Positions 22,119 to 34,548 of a stretch of DNA of 64,000 nucleotides are shown here, piece after piece (the stretch's first letter is position 1; every line of letters starts with the position of its first letter). Source of the stretch: Lasiosphaeria ovina (taxonomy: Eukaryota > Ascomycota > Sordariomycetes > Sordariales > Lasiosphaeriaceae); NCBI GenBank assembly GCA_033439765.1, contig JAULSN010000003.1:6300308-6364307 (forward strand), in the 5' to 3' direction. The notes below the pieces were generated by a model. That model had not been told where the DNA came from. It did not search any database and worked only from the letters and a program-made list of their open reading frames with translations. A program made the translations under genes and the position numbers.

Positions 22119-24316
22119 TTATCTCGGTACCGGTGGATCTTCTTCCATCATACAGGCATTCTCCAGCATGTTTGTCCACTTCCCGCTTGTCCCGGCGTGG
22201 CTGTGCTTCAAGTGCTGACGGAAATGATCGGCCCGGAAGAACTTCTTGCTCGAATTACATTCCCGAAACTTGTGCACGTCCTGGAGATGCCGTATACGCT
22301 CCTCCCAGTCCTGGTCGCTGACCTGTGTTCCGCCCTGACTTCGCCCTGTCCGAGGAAACTCGTCTCCACAGTAGCCGCAGGTATCAGCCTCCCCTGGTTT
22401 TATCGTGCTCTCGTGAAATGCGCGTTCGTAGCCCGTCAGTGCCGAGCACGACCAGCTATGTCGACGGACGTGGAGCGAGTTTTGGTGGCGTTCCGCCTCG
22501 TTCTTATTCTTGAAGCGGTTCCCACAGAACGAGCACTCGTACTGCTTTTCTGCCTCGTGTACTCTTTTAAGGGCAAAAATGTCAGCAAGCTTTGCTTGAT
22601 GTAGTACATTCGGCAGAAGACCACCGAACTGTAGAGGGCTAGGGGGTTGCTCCACTACTGGAGACTTACTTTAATTCCTCTTCCGAGTCGAATTTCTTGG
22701 GCTTCTTCGGGCAACATTCGCACATGTGAGGGCCCTTCAATTTAGCTGCAACCAGACTGCTTGGGTTCTTTGATATGATCTCCGCGAGCTTTCGTGGAGA
22801 AGCCAGCGTCCGATTCGCCTGCCCAGCCATGGCTTGCTCGCTCAAGGTTCGTTGATGAGGCGACTGTGCAATAGCTGACCGGCCGATTGAAGACCGAGGT
22901 GAGGCGGTAAGGCTGATGGGGGTGGCATACGGACTGCCAATGGTGTCGGTTGGCGATAGTCCCCCTGGCGATAGGCCGTTGGGCGAACGTCGTCCAAAGG
23001 AGCCAATACTTGTTATGCTGCTTGCTGTCAAGTTGCTCGTGTAGCTCCCGCTGCGGCTCACCGACGATATGCTCGAGATAGAACCTTGAGGAATCACGGT
23101 TAACCTTGGGGTTGGTGATCCTCTAGACATGAGTCCACCATCCCGTCGTCTCAACATGTCGCTAGCGAGGGGAACGTCGTCGCCCGGCGGCGATGACGCC
23201 CGCCGCTTCTGGCCAGCTTGGTAATAGTCCCTCTCCCTCTCCCTCTCCCTCTCCCTTTCCCTTTCTCTTTCTCTTTCTCTTTCTCTTTCTCTTTCTCTTT
23301 CTCTTTCTCTTTCTCTTTCTCTTTCCCTCCACTGGTCATCAATGTTCAAGCTACGCATGCGCGTCGTCTCCTCCATTGGAAAGTCCACATCTTCATCGCG
23401 GGCGTCAAAGCTTCCCTGTGTAGAAATGGTGACGTCGTCTGGCGCTGACCCGCTATTTGTTCTCCTGGATCGCGGTATCGGCGAGCGATCATAGTCGACT
23501 GACTCGGCGCTTATTGGTGAGCGATAATCGGTCGCACCCATGCCTAGGGCGCTGAATCCCGAGTTCCGCGGGGACGGCGCAGTCATGAGAACCGGGGATT
23601 TGGTGAATCCTGTGTCTAGAAAAGACTGCTTTGACCTGTGGGGAAGGGAGAGCGTCGCGAGCTCGGAGTGGTTGGCGCGAGGAGCGGCAGAATCGTTCAT
23701 CGACGCGCTGAAGCCCGGCCGTCGCCCGTTGCCATTGAGTTTGCTGAGCATCGAATTGTCGATTGCATTCCCATTGTTGTTATTTAGGTGGAAGTTCTTC
23801 ATAGTTTGGAGGCCGAATGACGGGGGGAAGTCAGGAGACCTATTAAAGGCAACACGGTTAGCACCATACACAGCGACAGAGATGTGTGAGCCGAATTGGC
23901 TGCACAGTAGCATACCTTATGCTGTCAAAACTCTGGTATCCTTCGTCAGGGAATTCGTGCCTGAACGACATGCCCCGCCGCTGGAATTCGAGCCCAAAAG
24001 AGTCGCCATACGAGCTAACATTATCCTCGCGGCGCCTGCTCTCCTTGTAGTGCAGGTTCGGGTCGATAGGGCCATGAATAGGTACCAGTCGGGGAGGAGG
24101 TAATGGCGGGGGAGCACCGATAGAGTCTGTGCCGCGTATCGACATGGGGCCGGAGGCTGTTGAGGGCGAGAGGTTGTCGTGGAAATGCATAGGACGGCTT
24201 GACGAGCCAAATCCCCTGAAGCCATCTTCGCGACTAGATATGGACGGAAGGGCGCCTCCGTTGTTGTAGTCCCTCGGCCCATACCGGGGCGGGGCTTGGA
24301 TAGGGATCGCGTCCAT
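22119..24316 (-). CDS. C2H2 zinc-finger protein with Arg-Glu repeat
   Basis: Three exons on the minus strand, 24316-23916, 23839-22670 and 22563-22119, encode 671 residues. The introns are 76 nt (GTATGC donor, GCTAAC branch) and 106 nt (GTAAGT donor, GCTGAC branch); all junctions keep the frame. The first 500 residues are Pro/Ser/Arg-rich and disordered, with a pure Arg-Glu run at about 303-338. The C-terminal 150 residues are folded: a CECCPKKP segment, a C2H2 finger with Cys 534 and 537 and His 550 and 555, and a second CGYC...HLQDVH unit. A well-conserved end reads KFFRADHFRQHLKHSHAG. It is probably a nuclear DNA-binding protein; fungal orthologues known to me are annotated only as C2H2 proteins. 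No gene name is assigned. The upstream 24317-25600 may include its leader. Confidence 0.85.
23228..23330. repeat. Homopyrimidine hexanucleotide repeat (CTCTTT/CTCCCT) inside a coding exon
   Basis: A 103-bp uninterrupted pyrimidine tract on the plus strand, built from CTCTTT units turning into CTCCCT units at the left end. In the minus-strand gene each 6-bp unit encodes Arg-Glu, so length changes in units of six keep the frame. Confidence 0.95.
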
Positions 24317-27300
24317 GGTGTCGAGAGGGCGAGCGATGTCCGTTCCGGGGGGGGATAAAAGACAAGTGTTGGGGGGGAGAGCTGAATAACAAGGCGAATC
24401 GATCGCCTTGACGCCGCGTGGAGCTGCGGACCGAGACAGGCGAGCTGAACCGGGACCCAGTCAGAAGGTTAAGAACCTAACAGGTGAGGACGAGGACAAA
24501 GGCAACGTTTGCGACTAGGCAGTTCCAGGCAAGCGTGGTAGGGAGGAGCAATTCTTCAGCTTCCACAACCGCGCGTGGGTTCGGTCTTGCCGACACACTC
24601 AACCTTGGGATTGGATGTAACGGGACTGTGCAGCACCAAACGCAAAACGAGAATGCGAGTTCGGACGCCCACTCATGGAAATAAAATGGGGCGACTCGAG
24701 GGAAGAAGAATATACGTTGTAGACGCGCTGTAGCAACGGGCGGCGAGAAAGGACAAAAAAAGAGTGCGCCTCGCCTGCTTTGAGAGGTCAAGCGTCTGTC
24801 TGGATCATTGATATGGAAACGCTGCCGGGGCGGGTGGGTGCAATGCCAAGCGGAACAGGGGAGCGGCCGTCGTGCCAGTGGAGCATCAGACGACTGGATA
24901 TGGCGATTTAGCGGGAGGCCGGCGAGGGGTGGATTTGAGCCCAGAAAGAGATGGTGGAGCCGTCAGTGATAAACAGCCAACAGCCAGTCGTCTCGTCAGC
25001 CCAGGCAAAGGTGAGGGCAAGGCTTGCGAGATGTGCGTGAGCGCCGCCAAAAGTCCAGAGGACCAACCAGGCGAGGCCAAAGACAGTAGTCAGTCCAACA
25101 CGGAGCTCGCAAAGTCCCAGCTTGTGTCTGTCGTTGCTGCGTAACCTTGTCGGTAAAGTTTAGTGCACGAGCCCAGTCTCCGTCAAAGGCTTCTTCGTAC
25201 CCAGGTAGCTCCAAGTCGTCTTTCGTCGTGTCACTCGTCTTCTTTTCCACTGGTCCGGAGCAAAGGGCGGCAGTGGAGAGGACCAAGGTAGTGTAGTAGC
25301 AGCGTTTGTTCCTCGGGCGGGAAGAACGAGAACGGCGAAGAGTGGGAGGGAAGCACTTGAAATCGAATCGAGCGTGGCCGGCGACAAGTGTATATGAGAT
25401 GGACCAAGATTCAAGCGATGCACCACACCAGCACCAGCAGCAACAAGGAACCGCACACCCCTCGGTGCGGTGCGGACTGGGGATGGAGTGGATGGCAGGC
25501 TCGAACGGACAGAGAGGAAAGTACAACCTGGCGACGGTACTGCGTAGCATGGAGGTACTCCGTGCTCCGTATCGCGCCTACCAAAGTATTCCGACACGAC
25601 GCATGTATTCCGTACCTCCCCACCCTGCTTCCTCTGCCCTGCGCAATCCCAGACGGGTTGTCAGCCCTTTCAAAATCCAGCAAGCGACTTGGCGGCCTTG
25701 CAGGGGGGTGCTCCACTTACACTAGTTTAACGGAGCTGTGTGGCGGCTTTTTGGTGCGCCCTCCTTTCCCTCTTTTTTCCCTCAGGGTTTCTGTTTCGAT
25801 GCCCACGCCCCCATCGCGCCCTGTTACTTTGCCCGTCCCGACCTCGCACTGTAATGCGTGCTGAGGGCACAGGCAAGCTTACCTGCCCTGTCGGAGCTCG
25901 GCCCAAGATCGATTCACTGAATCTTTTTTATGCCACGGCCAGGACCTGCTGAAAGGCGGCCTCCTCATTCAGCTTTTCTCTATCGCAATGGCAGAAGTCG
26001 TACTGTCCAGGCGCGTGTCCATCTGCTTCAGAGTTGAGCTCCAAGGCTCGAGGGTCCAGTCGGGTGAGGTGGTACCGTAATGCAATAAAAGTGTTGCAAT
26101 AACATTGGATCCCCAGTCAGAACGGAGTGTATCCCCTTGCCCCTGGACAGACAATCACCCTGGTAAGGCGGGGAGGGACCTGGCTTTGCTTGCTCGCCAG
26201 TAATACCCAGGTTACCCTCTCAAGGTACACGAGTCGACCCGAAGTGACTTTTGGAAATTGGTGTTTCGTGACCCCGCCAAGTATTAAATGTGTACGGCAT
26301 TTCATTAGCTTTGTACAGTACCTACTCCTTGTTATAGTTTAGCGCAACACGCTAGACACCCTTCCATTCCATGTTTTAGCCAAAATGATCATTCTAGGCT
26401 AGTCCCGCAATGCTGGCATCGAATTGAAATGCGCTAGCGCACGTCTCAGGCTCGTGGTAAAGCAAGCTCCTTCGCTCTCGCGCTCCGTTCCTCCAGTGCT
26501 CCTACACAACACTACACAACATTGTTAGCTGTTCCTGTGTTCGGTGTCTTTGCTGGCTCAGTACTTCGTACTGCGTAATGAACATCCTAAAGCCCAGGAT
26601 AGCTCTCGAGCGCGTTCTCCGTATTGACTACCCTACATGCAGATAGAGAATCTGTTCTGTTTGTTCGTGTTATATGTCCTATGCATTCGTGCCGCATTAC
26701 AAGTTAGACTAAAGTGTACGAGCAAAGTCAGCTTCGATGCTCACGCGTCAATAAAACACTGTAAGACTATGCTATGAACGTTCAGTTCCGCCTTTTCAGC
26801 CCGTTGCCTCACGGCTCACCGTTCACCGTCTTTCTAACGAGCTGCCAAGACGATCGGCCCTGTCAGATAGTGTCTTGTTTGAGTGACGGTTCGTGATCCA
26901 GGCTCGGCTTCAGCAAACAGACTTCAGGCGAAACTCCAACCTTACACTTGCGCTAGGTTGGCTGCTTAAATCCGGCCCTTCGACCCGAGATCTCTCTTCC
27001 CTGCTCCAAGAACTCACTCCATCACGGGGATTTGTGTGAAACGGACGTGCATTGTCGTACGAACATTTTCCTCGGCAGCCTTCGCTCCCAATGTCTACCT
27101 TAGGTAAGTAGTCAAACTCAAGTTATGCACCTCAAACTTGTCTCTGCAGCGCACCAGTCCGCAAGCAGGAGAGGCAGGACAGAAACTACCCTCTCCTCTC
27201 CGAGAGAAGAATTATCCGCGCATTAGTAGCATCGTGCTTTGGGGAACTTGGACCTTTGAGTGCGGCCGCTTGTGACGGATGCTGGGGGCCGGTCTGGTTG

Positions 27301-30300
27301 AGGAAGTGAAGTGCAGTGCATACTGTAGTACATACATGCGTCGATGCAAGGCCAAGTGGCTCGCATTTGGCTCTCTCCACGGACGGGCTGGCATCTCCTT
27401 CCCCAGCGCCAATGGGAACTATGCGACGCAACACAACCTGCCACACAATATCTCGGCTTGCCAAAAGCGGGTAATCAATGGCTGCGAGAGACTGACCTTT
27501 GTAACTGAACGCGCGAGGATGCGCACACCAGAAAAGCACTCTCCTTCACCTCGAATCCTCGCCGTCGACTCCACTTGCTGTTCGCGCACCTCGGTCACGG
27601 CCCGTGAAGATTGTTGGGGGCCAAGACCGATGGCCCTGGCGGTTTAGGCTTGTAGTCAGTCACAGTCCCTGTAGTGGATGAAGCCGTGCGGTGGGTGGAT
27701 AATCTTCAGCAAACATGTTGCAGTGAGGGCCTTCACAGAGTCGGAGGCGGGATAGTATCGCCAAAAAATGATTTATTTTTTCTTGATTGTCTCAAAATAC
27801 AGGTATCTAACCCTGTAACGGCTCGTGTCGGATCTCGAGCCTTCTAGGGCGCGTGGCAACGGCGGGAGACGGGAGACGGGAGACGGAACGGAATGGAATC
27901 GTACTGTGATTGCGCCCTGCAGGGTTACAGAGGGACTTCCATTTCCGGCTTTCCTCCCAGCCCGCCCCACGTACCCGAACCCCCGCCAGCCGTTTTGCAG
28001 CAAGAGCCCCTCCTCGAATGCCATGGAGTGACGCACTCGCGGCAGGCACAGACCCCAGATTTATTATTATCAGACAAAACAGGCTAATTGTTTCTTGAGT
28101 GCACATTGCGACAACCTGGGGAACAGAGACGAAAAGCGTTCACTATAGCCAAAGAAGGCAAATATGTATCTGATCAACGGACGGACGTAGTATGAGCTAT
28201 GACATGCCGTGTTGTTGGTGCATGCGGTGGTGTTTTGGTCTATTACTGCGAGGAGCTTAAGGAGCGAGCGTCGACGGGGTGGAGCCGAAAATATAATAAA
28301 AACGGTTGAGAAACGGCGTGGCGTTGCGGCATCGGGCCCGCACTGCTCCCGAAATCAAGCCACAGAACGGCCCTGTAAGGCTGGTGCTCCCCCGTCGGAG
28401 CCGGGTGAGACGCAGCGAACGCAAGCCCCCGCACCAAGGAACCAGAACGAATGCACAACGGAAAGAAAGAAACAGGGGGCCAAAGAAGACAGGGCAAAAT
28501 GAGGAGCAAGGTGCAATGCAATCATCCCACCGCAACAGAAGAAAAAGCTTAGGCACGGGCTGAGGGGACCAGGCAAGACATCATCACTACTTTTCAGGCG
28601 AGCAGGGGCGTTTCAAGCAGCATCGCTTGCCACCACGCTACGTAGTCCGTTCCATACACTACGAGATAACACTTGTGTTCCTCGCATCTCTAGTGTAAGG
28701 CGCTCATCTTAGCGTATTCTAGAGCAACTGCACTAGGAGGCGCTTCAAGTAAGGTGAGCGGGCTCAAAGCGGGGTGCCGCGTAAGGCTGTCATTTGCCCT
28801 GTCCACCTGCGCCTCTTGAGCCGTCTCTCGGGTCTGCAGCGGGGCTAGAGAACAGGACGGTCCCATCAGACATGGCAAGATAGCTGTGCCCGAATTGAGT
28901 ATCTTCTCTGGCACAAACCCCGATGCCGTTCCGGCCGGCGGAATTCCGCACGAGTGCCTATTCGTCCATCTCTACAAAAGGTACAGTTAATCAATTTCGT
29001 CCCTCGCGAGCTCTGGTGCAGTTTTTTGGGGCGGCAAGCCTCGCTGGGCGCCAAGGCAGTCTAGTGGTCAGCAGTCGGATCCGTGATTCGCCGCGCTGAA
29101 GGTGAGCCTCGCTTGTCTGCACACCTACGTCTCACCCAGGTGACTCGCAATTCCTTCCTTTCTGGACACCCAACACGTCAAGTCGGTCGCTAGCGCTTGA
29201 ATGCCGTCGCGGTCGATGTTGAGGCACGGTCGACTCGCCCCAACAGTCCAACATTTTTCTAGGTTCGGGTTTTTTCTTTACTTTTTCTCTGGGCCCTTTC
29301 GTCGCGCCCTAAGGGCCCTGGCGAACGACGACGCCCGCAGGTTGAACCACCAACCTCAGCCCTACAGTATGCCTGGGGATGCACAAAACGCCGCTTCTCA
29401 TTGGTGTTCCGCTCTTTGCGGCAATCGGAGGCTGCAACATCCCTGCGCGCTAGGAAGATGCGATTGGATACCTCAGAAGCTCGGCCCAGAGGTCGCGCAG
29501 GGCTGGTTCAACCACCGCTTGCCAGAGCAGCAGAATATTCGACAGCGATGCTGACCAGCCCCGCCCCCTCTCCCATGATGTTCTATCCATTGCATCATTG
29601 TTCCATTCCGGCTTGGGAACATCACATCTGGAGACGGTGAGTAAGTGCGTCGTCTAGGCCCAACCTCGCGTCTTGGGCTCGCTCGGCACTGAGAGCTGAT
29701 TCGCCAGCCTAAAATCCAAGCAAGACCATGGGACGCATATATTTTACATCTGTTAATTCATCGTCTCCGTACAACATCGGAGTCCGGCGGGCAACAAGCG
29801 AAGCTCCATCGTGATACTCCATAATGGCGCGGTACAAAGATGAGTAGGCCCACTCCGAAGAAGCCCCCCTGACTCGCCCCGTCGGTTGCGGCCGTTTCGA
29901 CCTGGGCTTGGAGTGTTCTGGGCATCATGATAAAGTGGCTCGTAGACTAGTAGTTGGCGAGCTGCCCGGCGTCTGGTCCACTCCAAGGTCCAGGAATCCC
30001 GAAACAACTCACTGGCGATCCTCGCACGAGAAACCATGGGAAGACCAAAGGTAACGCCTTGCATGCTCCGTATCAGAGGACGGAATGGTTGCCCGTGCAA
30101 TGGGGCGTGGGAAAAGCCTGAAGACGGGACTCTCTTCTCCTCGAGAGACACAGAGCGGCCGTTGTCACCGTGCACGCACGCACCTACACCCCGCGCTGCC
30201 ACTTCGCGGACACCCTAGACTCGCTCAACAGCACAGCTTTGACACCGCGCTGCAGGACATTGTGGAGTGCACTGGCCGTTGACTTGTTTTCACGAGCGCA

Positions 30301-33300
30301 TTCCTCTCCCGTTGACGACGGCATCGTGGAAACGCCACCATGATTATGGGCATCAAAGCTGCTGCTACCTACGACGGATACTCACGGGTAGACACTCCCC
30401 CCCAAGATGGGTTACAATTTATAAACGGACAGCCGTTCGGCGAATCCAGTTCGCGCGGCCTGGATAGACTGGGGGCGGCATGCGCTCATCGGCCCGTATC
30501 CACCATCAACAGTCTTTTTTCCGTGCGTGCTAGATTGGCCGCCAAATTGCTTTCGAGATTGCCGCGGGCCTCCCAGAGTCTCATTTGGCGGACAGAAGCT
30601 TGGCCGGGAACCTTGGTTGCTCAGGCTTGGTTCTTGATTGACCCAGGCCGACCCCGCTCCAGAGGCAAGTTCGCCAGTAAAACATGAAACCACAACGCAA
30701 CCCTACGAGGCAATTCCTACCGTCTTTTCCCGCCCTCTCGCTTGCCCACTCATACCGCGGCTGGCGGGAGATGATGAGACAATGACTACAATACCCTTCT
30801 TACCTAGGTGCGAAGCAGGTACTATAACCGGCCTTATATGTATCGTCCACACAAGACTGGATTACAGGATGGGGAACAAACTGGCAAATCCACCCGCCTT
30901 GTGAGGCTGGCTTCAAACAGGGGTCGTTTTTTCACATGGCCGACGCCCAGCCAATATTCATTATGCCCTCCATTACTAAAAACATGCAAATGTCGCAAGC
31001 AATGAAGATGAAGTTCAAAGCCGGAATTGCCATCACGGATGGCCCCACCATCTTCTTCTTAGGCGAGGACCTAAGGATGCGGCATGCAAACGATGCACGC
31101 ATTGCATTGTGGGTTGAACTCGACCGATGCCCGGCTCTCTGCCGGCCTGCCTCATGTCTATCGACACTTTGATCTCTGAGCGGCCGTCAGGTTTCCCGAA
31201 AGAAACGCGCGCGTACATCATAGATACGCCACGGCGGCCAATAGGATCTCGCCACCCCACGGCAGATGCTCTGAAGCCCAACCTTGAGAGCCGAGAAGCG
31301 CGCATGGGCCTTGTTGAGTATGCACCGAGCATGCCGGTAACCAGATTATTGTCGGGCTACTTCGCTTCAACACCTCAGATGGTAGCAAGTCTGACGTTTG
31401 ATCAGTCATCTCGTTGGGTTGGATGGTGTGACTTCGAGTCCGGGTACCAAATCGGACACGGCATGCCCTGGGATCACACTCCTCCATACCTACATACTAC
31501 CTACACACGAGCTGTGCAGCGTAGTTCCACTACTGACAGACAACTCGAAGGGCAAACTAGGCCCAGTGAACAGGTGTGATGAAGAAGCGCGTGTCCCGAG
31601 GTCCCCCCAGGCTGTGCTCAACTGCCGGTGTTTAGACTACCTTACCTATGACCACTCGGTATTTCGTGGACCGACGAGTTCGCCTGGCCATGCATGGTTA
31701 CGCCTTGCAGTAAAATGGAATATGCCTGCACAGGAAAATGGACTCTATCCCCCTTCCCCGCTTCTTGGAATTGCGGAGCCGTGTTGTCTGCAGCGCATGC
31801 AAAGCAGTGAGTGGCCCAGAAAGCCGAAGCCCCCATCATCCACTTCGAGTGGCATCCTTTGTTCCGGAGAGGGCCCCACTGGAATCACGGCCGAGTACCG
31901 GCCATCTCGGCTCAGTTTGTCTTCTTATTTCCCATGCGGCCCACGGTGCAGATTGCGGATATTCCACCATCTTAGCTCGGCTACCCTGAGGTCTTCGGGG
32001 CCCACGGCCGACTGGCTGGCCCTGCTAGGTAGGCTCGTCTCCGGCCTGGAGAAGGGAGGCAAAGGGGCATGGCCAGGGGTTGCCGTCTTCCACGGGCCTT
32101 CCTTGCCATGCGCCAGCCACTCTTGGCGATCGATTGGCCAGGGTTTCGTCCGCGAATGGCGCCTTGATCAACGCCTTGGACCCAAACAACCCCATTGCTT
32201 CCCCACATAGCCGTGCTCTCAAACATTGACCAAGACCGAGGCCACCGACAACTACACTAGGCACATCGTAGACAAAAAAACACGCGGCAGTGAGCACGGC
32301 AGTCAGCCCCGTCGGGCTTCACTCAAAAGCCGCGGTTGCGTGGCTTTTTTTCTTTTTTTCTTTTTTTTCTCTTTTTCTTTACCAGTGAACAATCAGGATC
32401 GCCATTGGGTTTGTTGGGAACCTCTCCCACCTCCCTTGCTTGGCTAAGCTCCAGGGCGATGACCTGGGCCAGGCACACCTCTTGGTTATAGCGGGGCTGC
32501 TATTGTCAGACACTCGCTCTGTCATTGATCATTCCCCGATCTGCCAACGGATTTTCACTCGGCATCGCCTACTCTTCTTGCTGAGGCTCCATGGGCGATT
32601 GTATTCTTGTTTGGGTTCCAAACTCCGACCTGTGCTACACAATGGGCGTGTGACATCCGGGAAAGTATCCTGATGCCCTGTCGTGCCACCAACAGTCAAG
32701 GGTCTGCCCTACCAACTCCGTCGCTGACAGCGAGCAGTTGGAGTGGGAGCACGAGGCACCGACGTCTTAAAGTGGGTAATGTCGCTGCCCCTTTCGTTGT
32801 TTGCCAAAGAACATCAACACTTCGGCCTCCACTGTTTCAAGGCCGATGTTCCACGGGGGGAAAAGGCCCCCCAAGGAAACCCGCCTCGCAGTCCGCCTCA
32901 GACTTGTGCCAAGGTGTGCGGTGAGACTGTGTCCGTGCTTAGGTTCAACTCCTCTTTAGTGTCTTGTTGCCTCTGGCAGGGCAGGGCAACCAACCTCGAT
33001 TTACGGCCGCATCCTACCGCGCGGCTGCATGATCCGCAACCTTTTGCAGTCCACCACAGGCTCACAGCAAGGTATCCGCCCCCGCATATCCGTCAGGACA
33101 CTTGACGAGCGCCTTATTCCGATCTAGAATCCCGTGGCAGTCTTTCGGGTTCCCCCTTCCTTGCAGTGTTCTTTTTTAGCTTCTTGTCTTCTGCCTCAAG
33201 TCCGAGCCGCATCCCGAATACGCAACATGGGCTCATTCAGGGCTTCGAGGCGAGATGTTCGGCGCTTCCGGTGTTCTTTCAGTGCTGACTTTGACCGTTT

Positions 33301-34503
33301 GGGGAAAATTTGGTGATTGTGGCTTGTTTTCTCCAGCTAGCAGTCGACACTCGTCCAGCATGCCGCATCTTACTGGCTTTGCGGGAAAAAAGGTTATTTA
33401 TCTGATCCTTCGTCTGTGGCACTATTGTCTTTTCATGTTCCTTTTCTGACCCACGTTTGTACCGTGTCTGCGTCCCCAATCCCGCCACACGCTCACGCGT
33501 GGCAGCCATTGGACTGCACCGGAATTTGTGATCAAGTGCCAGATAAGGTCTTCATCTCGCAAAACAAGTCTCTCGGCGAATCAAGCGAAGCACCAAGGGT
33601 GTGGCGTGGACTGTCTGTCTTGGAAGTGAGACAAGGTGTTTCGAGGGAGCCCCAAAAATTCCAAGGGAAGCAAGCCAGCGTCACGCGCGCCGCACACGGA
33701 CCGGACAGCGGGTCGGAAGCGAAGGAGCAAAAACCGCCTCGATCCAGATCGGTTGTTGGACACAACTCAACAATTGCAAACGGCTAGTTGGTAACAAGAC
33801 CCAACCACCCCCGGTTCAATGGTTTACGTCAGTCAGATCCCGAGGCGTCGGACAGCCGAATCCCGTTCCGATGGATTATGGAAGACGGAAGAGGCAATCG
33901 TCTCGCGACGGGCAAACTACCAACGAATCCCGCTCGGTCCCCTAGCGACAAGGGGATAAGATTGGAATGGCCCGAACTAATGAGACAAGTGCCAACTCGG
34001 TCTGCTATCTGGAATTTGGAATTCACGAGTAATTGCCAGACCACAGCCTGCAGGCGTTTCTGGTTATGTCCGCGGATCCTTTTGCGAGAAACCACAGCAT
34101 CGCCCAGACTGCCAGATGTGCGGTGGCTGGCCGTGCTCGGAATCAGTCCGGCCTAGGGCCAAGGCCGATCCAGAGTGTCGGGCCCGCGGCTCACACGGTC
34201 CTCGCTGTTGGGGTGTGCTGCTGCTGCGGCCCCGGCTTGAGAAACCGCCTTGTCCACCAGACGGTCGTCTTTCTCGGATGCACCACTGCGAAAGCTCCGT
34301 AATTCCTTTTTGGCCTCCTGGCATTGTTATCTGGCCTGTGACGACTAACGGATTCAATAGTCCAGAATACATCCATAGGACGTATTGCATTGAGAGGCTG
34401 ACCTGCACGGTGCAAATTCCCATGTCAGCTTCTTCAGCTGCTCAAAGCCAAGTATTCCGACATGTCCGAAGGCGTAGAAGATGATCACGCCTGCATCGCC
34501 ATA

Positions 34504-34548
34504 CGCACACGCACACGCACACGCACACGCACACGCACACGCACACAC
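34504..34548. repeat. ACGCAC microsatellite
   Basis: About seven tandem copies of a 6-bp ACGCAC unit ending in CACACAC. It lies in sequence without a supported gene. Confidence 0.9.

Noticed and set aside
23193..23448. Plus-strand frames reading Phe-Leu or Ser-Phe repeats
   Set aside because: Shadow translations of the hexanucleotide repeat; the minus strand carries the real exon.
24477..25597. Several minus frames upstream of the zinc-finger gene
   Set aside because: They probably reflect its leader or promoter; no domain, and no splice that extends the protein at its well-placed ATG.
31398..32210. 270-codon plus-strand open frame
   Set aside because: No domain or family resemblance, Ser/Pro/Cys-rich mixed composition, competing frames on both strands, and no neighbouring exons.
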